A DNA stretch of 52,576 bases. It comes from Oscillospiraceae bacterium (GTDB lineage: Bacteria; Bacillota; Clostridia; Oscillospirales; Acutalibacteraceae). The notes below the pieces were generated by a model. The model was given only the letters and a program-made list of their open reading frames with translations, did not search any database and had not been told where the DNA came from. Each line of letters starts with the position of its first letter. The first letter of the stretch is position 1. Positions 24,806 to 32,599 of the stretch are shown here, piece by piece. The DNA lies in the NCBI GenBank assembly GCA_902769255.1, contig CACXOM010000014.1:1-52576 (forward strand). The letters run 5' to 3'. Both the position numbers and the translations under genes were made by a program.

Positions 24806-25495
24806 ATGAATACATTTTTTGAGTATTTTCCTACTGTTTTTCAAGCGTTAAATGAGGGATTTTTACAAACTTTAAAAATTTTTATAGTAACGCTTTTAGG
24901 CGCTTTGCCGTTGGGACTTATTATTTCGTTCGGCTCAATGTCAAAGTTTAAACCGCTTTTTGCTGTAACCAAAACTTTTGTTTGGATTATTCGCGGCACC
25001 CCGCTTATGCTCCAACTTTTGATTATTTACTACGGACCGGGCATTATTTTACAAGAGAATGTTTGGGGACAAGGAGAAACAGGCAGATTTATTGCAACAA
25101 TAGTTGCTTTTATAATCAACTACTCTTGCTATTTTTCCGAAATTTATCGAGGCGGTATTCAAGGTGTACCCCACGGTCAGCAAGAGGCAGGACAGGTTTT
25201 AGGTCTTTCAAAAAGCCAAATTTTCTTTAAAATAACGCTTTTGCAAATGATTAAGCGAATTGTTCCGCCTATGTCTAACGAAATTATTACGCTTGTAAAA
25301 GATACTTCGCTTGCAAGAATTATTGCTTTTCAAGAAGTTATTTGGGCGGGCGAAGCATTTTTGAAAGCTTCTAATGGTGTTCCAAGTGCTATTTGGCCAC
25401 TTTTCTTTACAGGTATTTATTACCTTTTGTTCAGCGGAATTTTAACTATTCTTTTCGGGCTGATTGAAAAGAAATTAAGTTATTTCAGGAGTTAA
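24806..25495 (+). CDS. Amino-acid ABC transporter permease, HisM/GlnP type
   Basis: A 229-residue inner-membrane permease with about five helices. The conserved coupling loop reads GVPHGQQEAGQVLGLSKSQIF, the EAA motif that docks on the ATPase, and RGTPLMLQLLIIYYG is the hallmark of the polar-amino-acid permease family. It has a GAAAGGA site before the ATG, and the ATPase gene starts 5 bases after its stop. One permease gene means a homodimeric channel. Confidence 0.93.
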   Translation: MNTFFEYFPTVFQALNEGFLQTLKIFIVTLLGALPLGLIISFGSMSKFKPLFAVTKTFVWIIRGTPLMLQLLIIYYGPGIILQENVWGQGETGRFIATIVAFIINYSCYFSEIYRGGIQGVPHGQQEAGQVLGLSKSQIFFKITLLQMIKRIVPPMSNEIITLVKDTSLARIIAFQEVIWAGEAFLKASNGVPSAIWPLFFTGIYYLLFSGILTILFGLIEKKLSYFRS

Positions 25496-25500
25496 GAGTT

Positions 25501-26274
25501 ATGGCGATTTTAGAAGTAAAAAATATTGAAAAACATTTCGGCAAAACCGAAGTTTTAAAAAATATAAGTTTTTCGCTGGAAAAGGGCGAGGTTTTAGCGA
25601 TTATAGGCTCTTCGGGTTCGGGCAAAACAACCCTGCTTCGCTGTCTTAATTTTCTTGAAATTGCTTCTTCGGGCAGTATTGAAGTAAACGGCGAAACTGT
25701 TTTTGGAAAAGATATTAAACTTACCGATAATATTATGCGAAAAAATCGTTTACATTTTGGTATGGTTTTTCAAAATTTCAATCTTTTTCCGCAATATACC
25801 GCTTTTGAAAATATAACGCTCGCTCCGAAATTAGCGCTAAAAAACGGCGCCGAAACTGCTAAAAAAAGCGTTGAGGAAATTGAAAAATTCGGTGAAGAAC
25901 TGCTTAAAACAGTAGGGCTTTTTGATAAGCGTGATTTTTACCCTTGTCAGTTGTCGGGCGGTCAGCAACAGCGTGTTGCCATTGCGAGAGCGCTTGCAAT
26001 GCAACCCGATATTTTGTGTTTTGACGAGCCTACGAGCGCGCTTGACCCCGAACTCACAGGCGAGGTTTTAAGAGTTATTAAGGAATTAAAAGGCAGCGAT
26101 AGGACAATGATTGTTGTTACCCACGAGATGAATTTTGCTCGAGGCGTTGCCGATAAAGTTATTTTTATGGCTGACGGCGTTGTTGAAGAAATTGGAACGC
26201 CTGAAGAAGTTTTTTCTAATCCTAAATCTGAAAAAACAAAAGCGTTTTTAGCAAAAAGCCTTGAAAATATTTAA
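25501..26274 (+). CDS. Amino-acid ABC transporter ATP-binding protein, GlnQ type
   Basis: A 257-residue ABC ATPase that drives the transporter encoded just upstream. Walker A GSSGSGKTTL (36-45), Q-loop VFQNFNLFPQYT, signature LSGGQQQRVAIARALAM, Walker B ILCFDEPTSALDPE and switch His in VVTHEM are all intact. The insertion of about 15 residues before the signature (AKKSVEEIEKFGEE) is seen in several GlnQ-type proteins. Last gene of the operon, with a strong terminator after it. Confidence 0.95.
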   Translation: MAILEVKNIEKHFGKTEVLKNISFSLEKGEVLAIIGSSGSGKTTLLRCLNFLEIASSGSIEVNGETVFGKDIKLTDNIMRKNRLHFGMVFQNFNLFPQYTAFENITLAPKLALKNGAETAKKSVEEIEKFGEELLKTVGLFDKRDFYPCQLSGGQQQRVAIARALAMQPDILCFDEPTSALDPELTGEVLRVIKELKGSDRTMIVVTHEMNFARGVADKVIFMADGVVEEIGTPEEVFSNPKSEKTKAFLAKSLENI

Positions 26275-26282
26275 ACAAAAGC

Positions 26283-26312
26283 AAGCCCTCTGTGAATTTT
26301 CACAGAGGGCTT
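26283..26312. terminator. Bidirectional intrinsic terminator
   Basis: A perfect 12-bp stem (AAGCCCTCTGTG/CACAGAGGGCTT) with a 6-base loop and a T7 tract lies between the ABC ATPase gene and the converging GH20 gene. Confidence 0.92.
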
Positions 26313-26315
26313 TTT

Positions 26316-27917
26316 TTATACGCCGTGAGAAATTACATTAACCGTAACATTTCTCACCCATTTGTTGAAATATGAATATTCATCACTAAACTCAGGCAAA
26401 ATATCTTCTTCTAATTCTTCGATTTTTGAAATTTTACCCGAGCAATAATCTAAAAGTCTTTGCCTGCAACTTTCAATTCTTTTTTCGAGTCCGCCTATTC
26501 TTATTTCTTGAACATCAAACCCGAAAGGCTTGTTCTCAAAAAACCACAATTCTTTAAAGGTTTTATAAAATTCTTCAAGTTTTAAAGGCATTTCGGTGTA
26601 TTCACGCTTTGCCAAACTTTCTAAAGTTTTTAAGTCGTTTTTGCGATAAGCGTTTCTTGTTCTTTTACCTATTGTATATTTTATTTGCAAAAATTCGCAA
26701 AGCGCTTTGTAGTGCCTGAAAAGATAGCCATATTCTTTATTATCGCAGAATTTTGCCAATTTTTCGGCGCACTCGTTAAATTTTGGCGTAAAATCATCTT
26801 TTAAAATGCAGTCGAAAATTCCGCAAAAACAGTCGTTATAAAACATAAACTTTTCACGGTTTGAATTGTTTAACTGATTGTCGATTGTGTTCGGCAAATC
26901 AAGCAACAAAAAATCGTCAAACTCAATACCGAATTCTCTTAAATAACCTTTTTTAATTTCATTTTCATCTTCAATTCCTCTTGCAAGGCAAGAAGCATAA
27001 TACATTGAAGGCAAAACAGCGAGGTTTGAACACTCTTTACCATCATCGCCCCAAAGTGTAAAAATTACATTTTCAATGCCGTTTTCGGCTACTGACGGCA
27101 TGCACGCTTTTAAAGTTTCAATTGTAAAATTATTGCGTGGCGCAAAACCGTTCCAGCACCAAAGACCGCCTGCAAACCAAGTTTCGTTATTAAACTGCTT
27201 GTGTGCTTTAAACATATTGTCATAATGTTTAGAATCAGTAGCAGAATATTCCCAGTAAATAAGACCTACATCTTTTGGGACCATATCAATAACCTTTTTA
27301 TCAAAAGTAATATTTTCTGCGTAATAGTTTCCGCTGTTTGCAAGGCGGAAAAACATATCAGACCACATAAGCGGTTCAAAGCCGTGTTTTTGCGCTATTT
27401 CATCAACTTTTTTGAGGTGATTTAGAAGAATATCAAAACGGTCTTGATAGCCGTGTTTATCAAGATATTTTCCGAGTCCTACCAAATGCGCCTCGTCCAT
27501 ACCGATGTTTACTTTTCTTGAAGTAAAGCACTCTTCGAGCGTTGCAAAAATATCTTCAATTAATTTATAAGTGTGCTCATCGCCTGCGAGCAAAATATCG
27601 TCGATATCAGTATAATCTTGATATTCTTTCCAACGCACAATAGAGTTTAAGTGCGCAAGCGTTTGAATACAAGGAATTAACTCAATACCATTTTTTATAG
27701 CATATGCGTCAATCTCTTTTAACTCTCTCTTTGAATATCTGCCTCGCAAATAGCCAAAATAAGGCTGATTGTTTACCTCATATGTGTCTTCGGTATAAAG
27801 CATTAATGTGTTAAATTTAAGTTTTTTAGACAAATCAATATATTTTTTTACGGTTTCGACATTTAAAACCGCATTTCTCGAACAATCGAACATTAAACCT
27901 AAATGTTTGAAATTCAT
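26316..27917 (-). CDS. Cytoplasmic GH20 beta-N-acetylhexosaminidase
   Basis: A 533-residue GH20-type glycosidase. The catalytic Asp-Glu pair of substrate-assisted hydrolysis is D141-E142 in NIGMDEAHLVG. The barrel begins at the N-terminus without the usual extra domain, as in the short GH20 group; helical C-terminal residues (about 345-533) have no recognised motif. There is no signal peptide, so it should release GlcNAc (or GalNAc) from imported chitobiose, glycan or muropeptide pieces. It starts 10 bases after nagA, so both act in one pathway of amino-sugar use. Confidence 0.85.
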   Translation of the reverse strand: MNFKHLGLMFDCSRNAVLNVETVKKYIDLSKKLKFNTLMLYTEDTYEVNNQPYFGYLRGRYSKRELKEIDAYAIKNGIELIPCIQTLAHLNSIVRWKEYQDYTDIDDILLAGDEHTYKLIEDIFATLEECFTSRKVNIGMDEAHLVGLGKYLDKHGYQDRFDILLNHLKKVDEIAQKHGFEPLMWSDMFFRLANSGNYYAENITFDKKVIDMVPKDVGLIYWEYSATDSKHYDNMFKAHKQFNNETWFAGGLWCWNGFAPRNNFTIETLKACMPSVAENGIENVIFTLWGDDGKECSNLAVLPSMYYASCLARGIEDENEIKKGYLREFGIEFDDFLLLDLPNTIDNQLNNSNREKFMFYNDCFCGIFDCILKDDFTPKFNECAEKLAKFCDNKEYGYLFRHYKALCEFLQIKYTIGKRTRNAYRKNDLKTLESLAKREYTEMPLKLEEFYKTFKELWFFENKPFGFDVQEIRIGGLEKRIESCRQRLLDYCSGKISKIEELEEDILPEFSDEYSYFNKWVRNVTVNVISHGV

Positions 27918-27927
27918 AAAGCCACCT

Positions 27928-28989
27928 CTATTTAAAGACTTTGCCGTCTATTATTACATTTTTAATATTTAGGCTTTCATCAATTACAAGCAAGTCAGCA
28001 TCATAGCCCTCTTCTATTTTTCCTTTTTTAACACCTAAAAGTTTTGCGCCGTTTTCGCTTGCACATTTTACAGCGACTTCAAAAGGAATGCCGAATTCCA
28101 CCGCTTTTTTAACGCATTGCCAAAGGGTTACACAACTTCCTGCAAGAGTGCCGTTTTCAAGCCTTGCTTCACCGTTTTTCAAATAAACATCAAGTCCGCC
28201 GGAAGAATAAAGCCCGTCAGGGCAACCTACCATATTCAAACTGTCGCTTATAAAAACGATTTTATCGGTTGAAAAAAGTTTAAAAATAATATTTATCATA
28301 GATTTGCAAATGTGAAGTCCGTCGCAAATAACCTGAACATAAATATCATCATCAATTGCAGCGCCTGCAAGCGAAGTATCTCTGTGATTTAAAGGAGGCA
28401 TTGCATTAAAAAGGTGAGTTACGCATTTTGCACCGCTTTTTATCGCTTTATCGGCAGTTTCATAATCACATTCAGTATGCCCGAGCGACACAACGCAAGA
28501 TTTTGAAACCTCTTTAATAAACTGCTCGCTACCCTCTTTTTCAGGTGCTACAGTTATCATTTTTACATTTTTAAACTGCGAAAATTCTTCAAGCGAGGGG
28601 TTTTTAATGAATTCTTCGTTTTGTGCGCCTTTTTTATTTTTAGAAATATAAGGTCCTTCTAAATGTATTCCCAAAACTTTTGCGCCCAAAAAATCGCTTT
28701 TTGTTTCGCAAACTTTTTTAAGACTTTTGGTTGAAAGCGTCATAGTTGTAGGCAAAAATGCGGTTGTGCCGGCTTCGGCATAAGTTTTGCAAAGGCTTTC
28801 AAAATCACAATCCATTGTATCAACACCGCCGATACCGTGAGTATGAACATCAACAAGCCCTGCAATAACGGTGTTGCCGTTTGCATCAAAATTACCGACT
28901 TTTACATTTTCATCAACGCTTTTTATAACGCCGTTTTCGATTTTTATGCTACATAAACGATTATTTACTTTTGCGTTGTAAATTATCAT
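27928..28989 (-). CDS. nagA: N-acetylglucosamine-6-phosphate deacetylase
   Basis: NagA removes acetate from GlcNAc-6-phosphate, feeding amino sugars into glycolysis or wall synthesis. The 353 residues show the amidohydrolase metal site VDVHTHGIGGVDTMD, HLEGPYIS, LGHTECDYE, THLFNAMPPLNHRD, ICDGLHI and the catalytic Asp in ISDSLNMVG. The ATG at 28989 is preceded by AAGGGGTAGGA; an upstream in-frame ATG (29031) has no such site. It is first in a two-gene operon with the GH20 enzyme. NagB is not in the window. Confidence 0.94.
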   Translation of the reverse strand: MIIYNAKVNNRLCSIKIENGVIKSVDENVKVGNFDANGNTVIAGLVDVHTHGIGGVDTMDCDFESLCKTYAEAGTTAFLPTTMTLSTKSLKKVCETKSDFLGAKVLGIHLEGPYISKNKKGAQNEEFIKNPSLEEFSQFKNVKMITVAPEKEGSEQFIKEVSKSCVVSLGHTECDYETADKAIKSGAKCVTHLFNAMPPLNHRDTSLAGAAIDDDIYVQVICDGLHICKSMINIIFKLFSTDKIVFISDSLNMVGCPDGLYSSGGLDVYLKNGEARLENGTLAGSCVTLWQCVKKAVEFGIPFEVAVKCASENGAKLLGVKKGKIEEGYDADLLVIDESLNIKNVIIDGKVFK

Positions 28990-29101
28990 TTTCCTACCCC
29001 TTAAAGTATTGTTAAGTTCAGTATAACACATAAAAATAAAAAAGCAATATAAAAATTTTTTTAAAAAATATCAATATATTGTGGATTTTTTTGAAATAAT
29101 G

Positions 29102-29110
29102 TGCTATAAT
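29102..29110 (+). promoter_or_regulatory. Extended -10 promoter of murA
   Basis: TGC-TATAAT (extended -10) with no good -35 at normal spacing; TTGTGG at 29079-29084 is 20 bases away. Preceded by GTG as in several other promoters here. Confidence 0.6.
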
Positions 29111-29144
29111 GAGTAGGTAAAAATAAACATTAACTAAATAAATC

Positions 29145-29177
29145 TCGCATAATCCCCTGTATTTATGCGATTTTTTT
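29145..29177 (+). terminator. Leader terminator (attenuator) upstream of murA
   Basis: A perfect 8-bp stem TCGCATAA/TTATGCGA with a 10-base loop is followed by T7. It lies between the murA promoter and the start codon, and no other plus-strand gene ends nearby, so it can only act on the murA transcript. Confidence 0.65.
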
Positions 29178-29235
29178 GCGATTTTTTAACTTTGATTATT
29201 AGTTCTTTTTATATATAAATTTTGAGGTGACAAGT

Positions 29236-30522
29236 TTGGAAAAACTTTTTATTAAAGGTGGAAATGTTTTAAAAGGTAAAGTTTATATCAGCGGTGCTAA
29301 AAATGCTGCTGTTGCTATTATTCCTGCGGCGCTTCTTTCTGACGGCGTTTGCAGAATTGAAAATATTCCGAATATTGCCGATGTTACAGTTCTTTTGCAA
29401 ATGTTAAAAGGGCTTGGCGCTTCGGTTAAATACATTAACAAATCTACTGTTGAAATTGACCCTGCGGGCGTGAACACTCATATTGTTCCTTATGAAATGA
29501 CAAGAAAAACCCGTGCTTCGAGTTATTTTATGGGCGCAATGCTCGGCAGATTTAAAAAAGCCAAAGTAGCATTGCCCGGCGGTTGTGATTTTTGCGCAAG
29601 ACCGCTTGATTTGCACGAAAAAGGCTTTGCCGCACTCGGTGCAGATGTTGAAAAAGATGACGGTATGCTTGATTTAAAAGCCGACAGATTGGTTGGAACA
29701 AGCATTTATCTTGATACGGTTTCGGTAGGCGCAACAATTAATATTATGCTTGCTGCTTGCAAAGCGAGAGGCAGAACTATTATTGAAAACGCCGCAAAAG
29801 AACCTCATATAGTTGATTTGGCAAACTTTTTGAACTCAATGGGCGCTGATATTAAGGGCGCCGGCACCGATGTTTTGAAAATTTCGGGTGTAAACCATTT
29901 AGGCTCTACAACTTATTCAATTATTCCCGACCAGATTGAAGCAGGCACTTATATGGTAGCCGCTGCTGCAACCGGCGGTGATGTTATTATTAAAAATGTA
30001 ATTCCAAAACATTTAGAGTCGATTACCGCAAAATTAATCGAAGCGGGCGCCAGCGTTGAAGAGGGCGACGAATATGTAAGAGTTACCCGAAAAGGCGACC
30101 TTAGAAAATGTAACATTAAAACTCAACCTCACCCCGGTTTCCCGACTGATATGCAGCCGCAAATGGTCACTCTTTTATCGGTTGCAAAAGGCACTTCAAT
30201 GGTAACCGAAGCGGTTTGGGATTCGAGATTTAAATATGTAAGTTATCTTGACAGAATGGGCGCCGAAATTAAGGTTGACGGTAAAGTGGCCGTAATTGAG
30301 GGCGTTGAAAAACTGAAAAGTGCTCCTGTTAAGGCTGATGACCTTAGAGCAGGCGCGGCACTTATTATCGCAGGGCTTATTGCTGACGGCGTTACACAGG
30401 TTGAAAACATTCATTTAATCGACAGAGGTTATGAAGATTATGTTGAAAAATTCACCGCTTTGGGCGCTGACATTGAAAGAATTAATATTCCCGACAGCAA
30501 TTTAGCCGACAGCGTAGGTTAA
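29236..30522 (+). CDS. murA: UDP-N-acetylglucosamine 1-carboxyvinyltransferase (MurA)
   Basis: MurA commits UDP-GlcNAc to peptidoglycan by adding enolpyruvate from PEP. The 428-residue protein has the EPT fold with SGAKNAAV (Lys that contacts PEP), and the catalytic loop PGGCDFCARPLDLH with Cys117, the residue attacked by fosfomycin; RAGAALIIAGL closes the second domain. The start is probably the TTG at 29236, which has GAGGTGA 7 bases before it. The GTG at 29227 is part of that ribosome binding site. Clostridia often carry two MurA copies; which one this is cannot be told. Confidence 0.94.
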   Translation: MEKLFIKGGNVLKGKVYISGAKNAAVAIIPAALLSDGVCRIENIPNIADVTVLLQMLKGLGASVKYINKSTVEIDPAGVNTHIVPYEMTRKTRASSYFMGAMLGRFKKAKVALPGGCDFCARPLDLHEKGFAALGADVEKDDGMLDLKADRLVGTSIYLDTVSVGATINIMLAACKARGRTIIENAAKEPHIVDLANFLNSMGADIKGAGTDVLKISGVNHLGSTTYSIIPDQIEAGTYMVAAAATGGDVIIKNVIPKHLESITAKLIEAGASVEEGDEYVRVTRKGDLRKCNIKTQPHPGFPTDMQPQMVTLLSVAKGTSMVTEAVWDSRFKYVSYLDRMGAEIKVDGKVAVIEGVEKLKSAPVKADDLRAGAALIIAGLIADGVTQVENIHLIDRGYEDYVEKFTALGADIERINIPDSNLADSVG

Positions 30523-30537
30523 ATAAAAACACAAATT

Positions 30538-30568
30538 AAAAATCACCTGAAAAATTCAGGTGATTTTT
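30538..30568. terminator. Bidirectional intrinsic terminator
   Basis: A perfect 14-bp stem (30538-30551 and 30555-30568) with a 3-base loop lies between murA and the converging cohesin-like gene. Confidence 0.92.
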
Positions 30569-30580
30569 TGTTTTTAAGAA

Positions 30581-32575
30581 TTATTTAATTTTAACTTTTT
30601 TACTCTTTGTCCACTTAGAATAAGCAGTCTTTTTACCTTGTTTTACAAAAGCACGAATTTGAACGGTATAAGATTTACCCTTCTTTAATTTTTTGATTGT
30701 TGTTGTTACAGTTTTCTTTGTTTTAACGGATTTTTTAATCCATTTACCTTTAATTCTGTATCTAATCTCAAAACCTTTAGCGCCTTTTACTTTTTTATAT
30801 GTTACTTTAAACTGCTTTTTGCCCGCTTTTACAGTAATTTTCGGCGTTTTAAGCTTTAATTTTGCTGTTTGTTTGCCTTTTTCTACAACCTTACCGCATT
30901 TTGTACAAACGCTGTCGCCTGAATAGCCCTTTGCAAAATAAGTTGCCGCCTTTTTATTTTGAATTTTAGTTGTGTGACCTTGCGGTGCGATTTCCTCGCC
31001 TTGTTTTACAACTTTTTCACAAACTGTGCAAACTTCATCGCCTGTGTAACCTGCTTCTTCGCAAGTAGCCGACTTTTTATTTTGAATTACTGTTGTGTGA
31101 CCTTTTGGTGCTACAATATCGGTTTTATAAGTTTGCTTACATAATGTGCAATAATAACTTGTATAACCCTCTTGCTCGCAATCAGGCTCTACAACCTGTT
31201 TTGTGCTTTCATCGGGCTGATGTGCGGTGCCGAGCGGGTCGGTAAAATCAGTTTCATAAACATTACCGCAAACTAAACAGGTGTATTCGGTGTAACCACC
31301 TTCAATACAGTTAGGCTCTATAACCTTTTTAGTGCTTTCATCAGGTGTGTGGTCTTTTGTATCAACAAAATCTGTTATTACTGTTTTACCGCAAGCTTCG
31401 CAAACTTTTGTAGAATAGCCGGATTCTGAACAAGTAGGCTCGGTAACTACTGTTTGAGTTTCATCAAAAGTATGAATTTCTTTTGACGACACCTTAACTG
31501 TATTTGAAGTTTTTGCAGTATATGCGTTTACTACGCCTTTAACATAATATTTATATTCAATACAACCGTAAGCGTTAGTATCGGTATAAGTGTTTTCAGT
31601 CAAACCTGTTGCAATTTTTAAAGATGTGCCGTTTGCAGTTCTGTAAACATCGTAAGAAACAGCATTTGCACCGGTTGCCCAAGTGAGAATGTTATTTTTA
31701 CCGCTATAATCAACTGAAAGATTAGGTTTAAGCGTTATCGAAACTTCTTTTGAATAAGAATATTTTTCGTTGTAATTTGCTCTTACCATATAATAATAGT
31801 CGGTATAATTTGGAGCATCACTATCAATATAAACCAATGTATTGCTGTCAACGCTGGCAATTTTTTGATAAGGAGTATAAATTCCTTCGGTTTTGTAAAT
31901 GTCGTAAGACTGCGCATTTTCAACCGCACTCCACGAAACTTTGACATTGTTTTGGCTGTCGACTGTAAGTTTATTTACACTCGGAATTGCCAAAACAGGT
32001 TCTTCTTGCGCACTGTTATCAACCGTTATGGTTGCGTTTACATATTCAAACTCATCGGTAACAATGCCTTTTTTGCCTGCGCCTAAAACTTGTTTATTAG
32101 TAAAGTTTATTTTATATTCGCCAGATGATGCGTTTTCGGCAACTTTAACATAAGCAGAAACTATGTTGCCGTTGCTGTAATTATTATAACCTGTTCTTGC
32201 ATTTGAATAAACAAACGATAAAGTGTTTTTGTTGTTTATTGGGCTGACACAAATATAACTTGAAAAAGATTTGCCTTTATCAAATTTTACAAGGCTTTCA
32301 CCTGTTTCAGTATCAATGCTGCCGCTTTCAACCAAAGACAAGCCGTCATCAAATTTACAAGTAAGCAATGCGGCCCAAAAACCCGAGTTATTGTTTACGC
32401 AAAAATCAACCCTTACGGTGTCGCCCGGTTTTACCGCCGAGTTTGCAGGTGAAATTTGAATATTAGGATTGCTTAATTCGTTTTCTTCAGCTTTTGTAAC
32501 AACCGTGCCGAAAAGGCAGGAAAAAGCCAGCAAAAAACTTATTAAAATCGCTGTTGTTTTTTTAGCGTTTTTCAT
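30581..32575 (-). CDS. Secreted cohesin-like/Fn3/Cys-repeat surface protein
   Basis: A 664-residue exported protein of mosaic build. After a signal peptide (1 to about 30) comes a cohesin-like domain (about 38-190: KPGDTVRVDFCVNNNSGFWA, then GNIVSAYVKVAENASSGEY). Two fibronectin-III-like domains follow (about 200-365), then five repeats of about 42 residues (366-575), four with the pattern C...GY...C..C and the fifth lacking the first Cys. A Lys-rich Fn3-like module (576-664) ends YSKWTKSKKVKIK, closely matching the 8254-9267 protein. It probably sits on the cell surface. It starts 24 bases after secA on the same strand. No dockerin partner is visible in the window. Confidence 0.8.
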   Translation of the reverse strand: MKNAKKTTAILISFLLAFSCLFGTVVTKAEENELSNPNIQISPANSAVKPGDTVRVDFCVNNNSGFWAALLTCKFDDGLSLVESGSIDTETGESLVKFDKGKSFSSYICVSPINNKNTLSFVYSNARTGYNNYSNGNIVSAYVKVAENASSGEYKINFTNKQVLGAGKKGIVTDEFEYVNATITVDNSAQEEPVLAIPSVNKLTVDSQNNVKVSWSAVENAQSYDIYKTEGIYTPYQKIASVDSNTLVYIDSDAPNYTDYYYMVRANYNEKYSYSKEVSITLKPNLSVDYSGKNNILTWATGANAVSYDVYRTANGTSLKIATGLTENTYTDTNAYGCIEYKYYVKGVVNAYTAKTSNTVKVSSKEIHTFDETQTVVTEPTCSESGYSTKVCEACGKTVITDFVDTKDHTPDESTKKVIEPNCIEGGYTEYTCLVCGNVYETDFTDPLGTAHQPDESTKQVVEPDCEQEGYTSYYCTLCKQTYKTDIVAPKGHTTVIQNKKSATCEEAGYTGDEVCTVCEKVVKQGEEIAPQGHTTKIQNKKAATYFAKGYSGDSVCTKCGKVVEKGKQTAKLKLKTPKITVKAGKKQFKVTYKKVKGAKGFEIRYRIKGKWIKKSVKTKKTVTTTIKKLKKGKSYTVQIRAFVKQGKKTAYSKWTKSKKVKIK

Positions 32576-32599
32576 TTTCTTTAACTCCTTTTAATCTCT

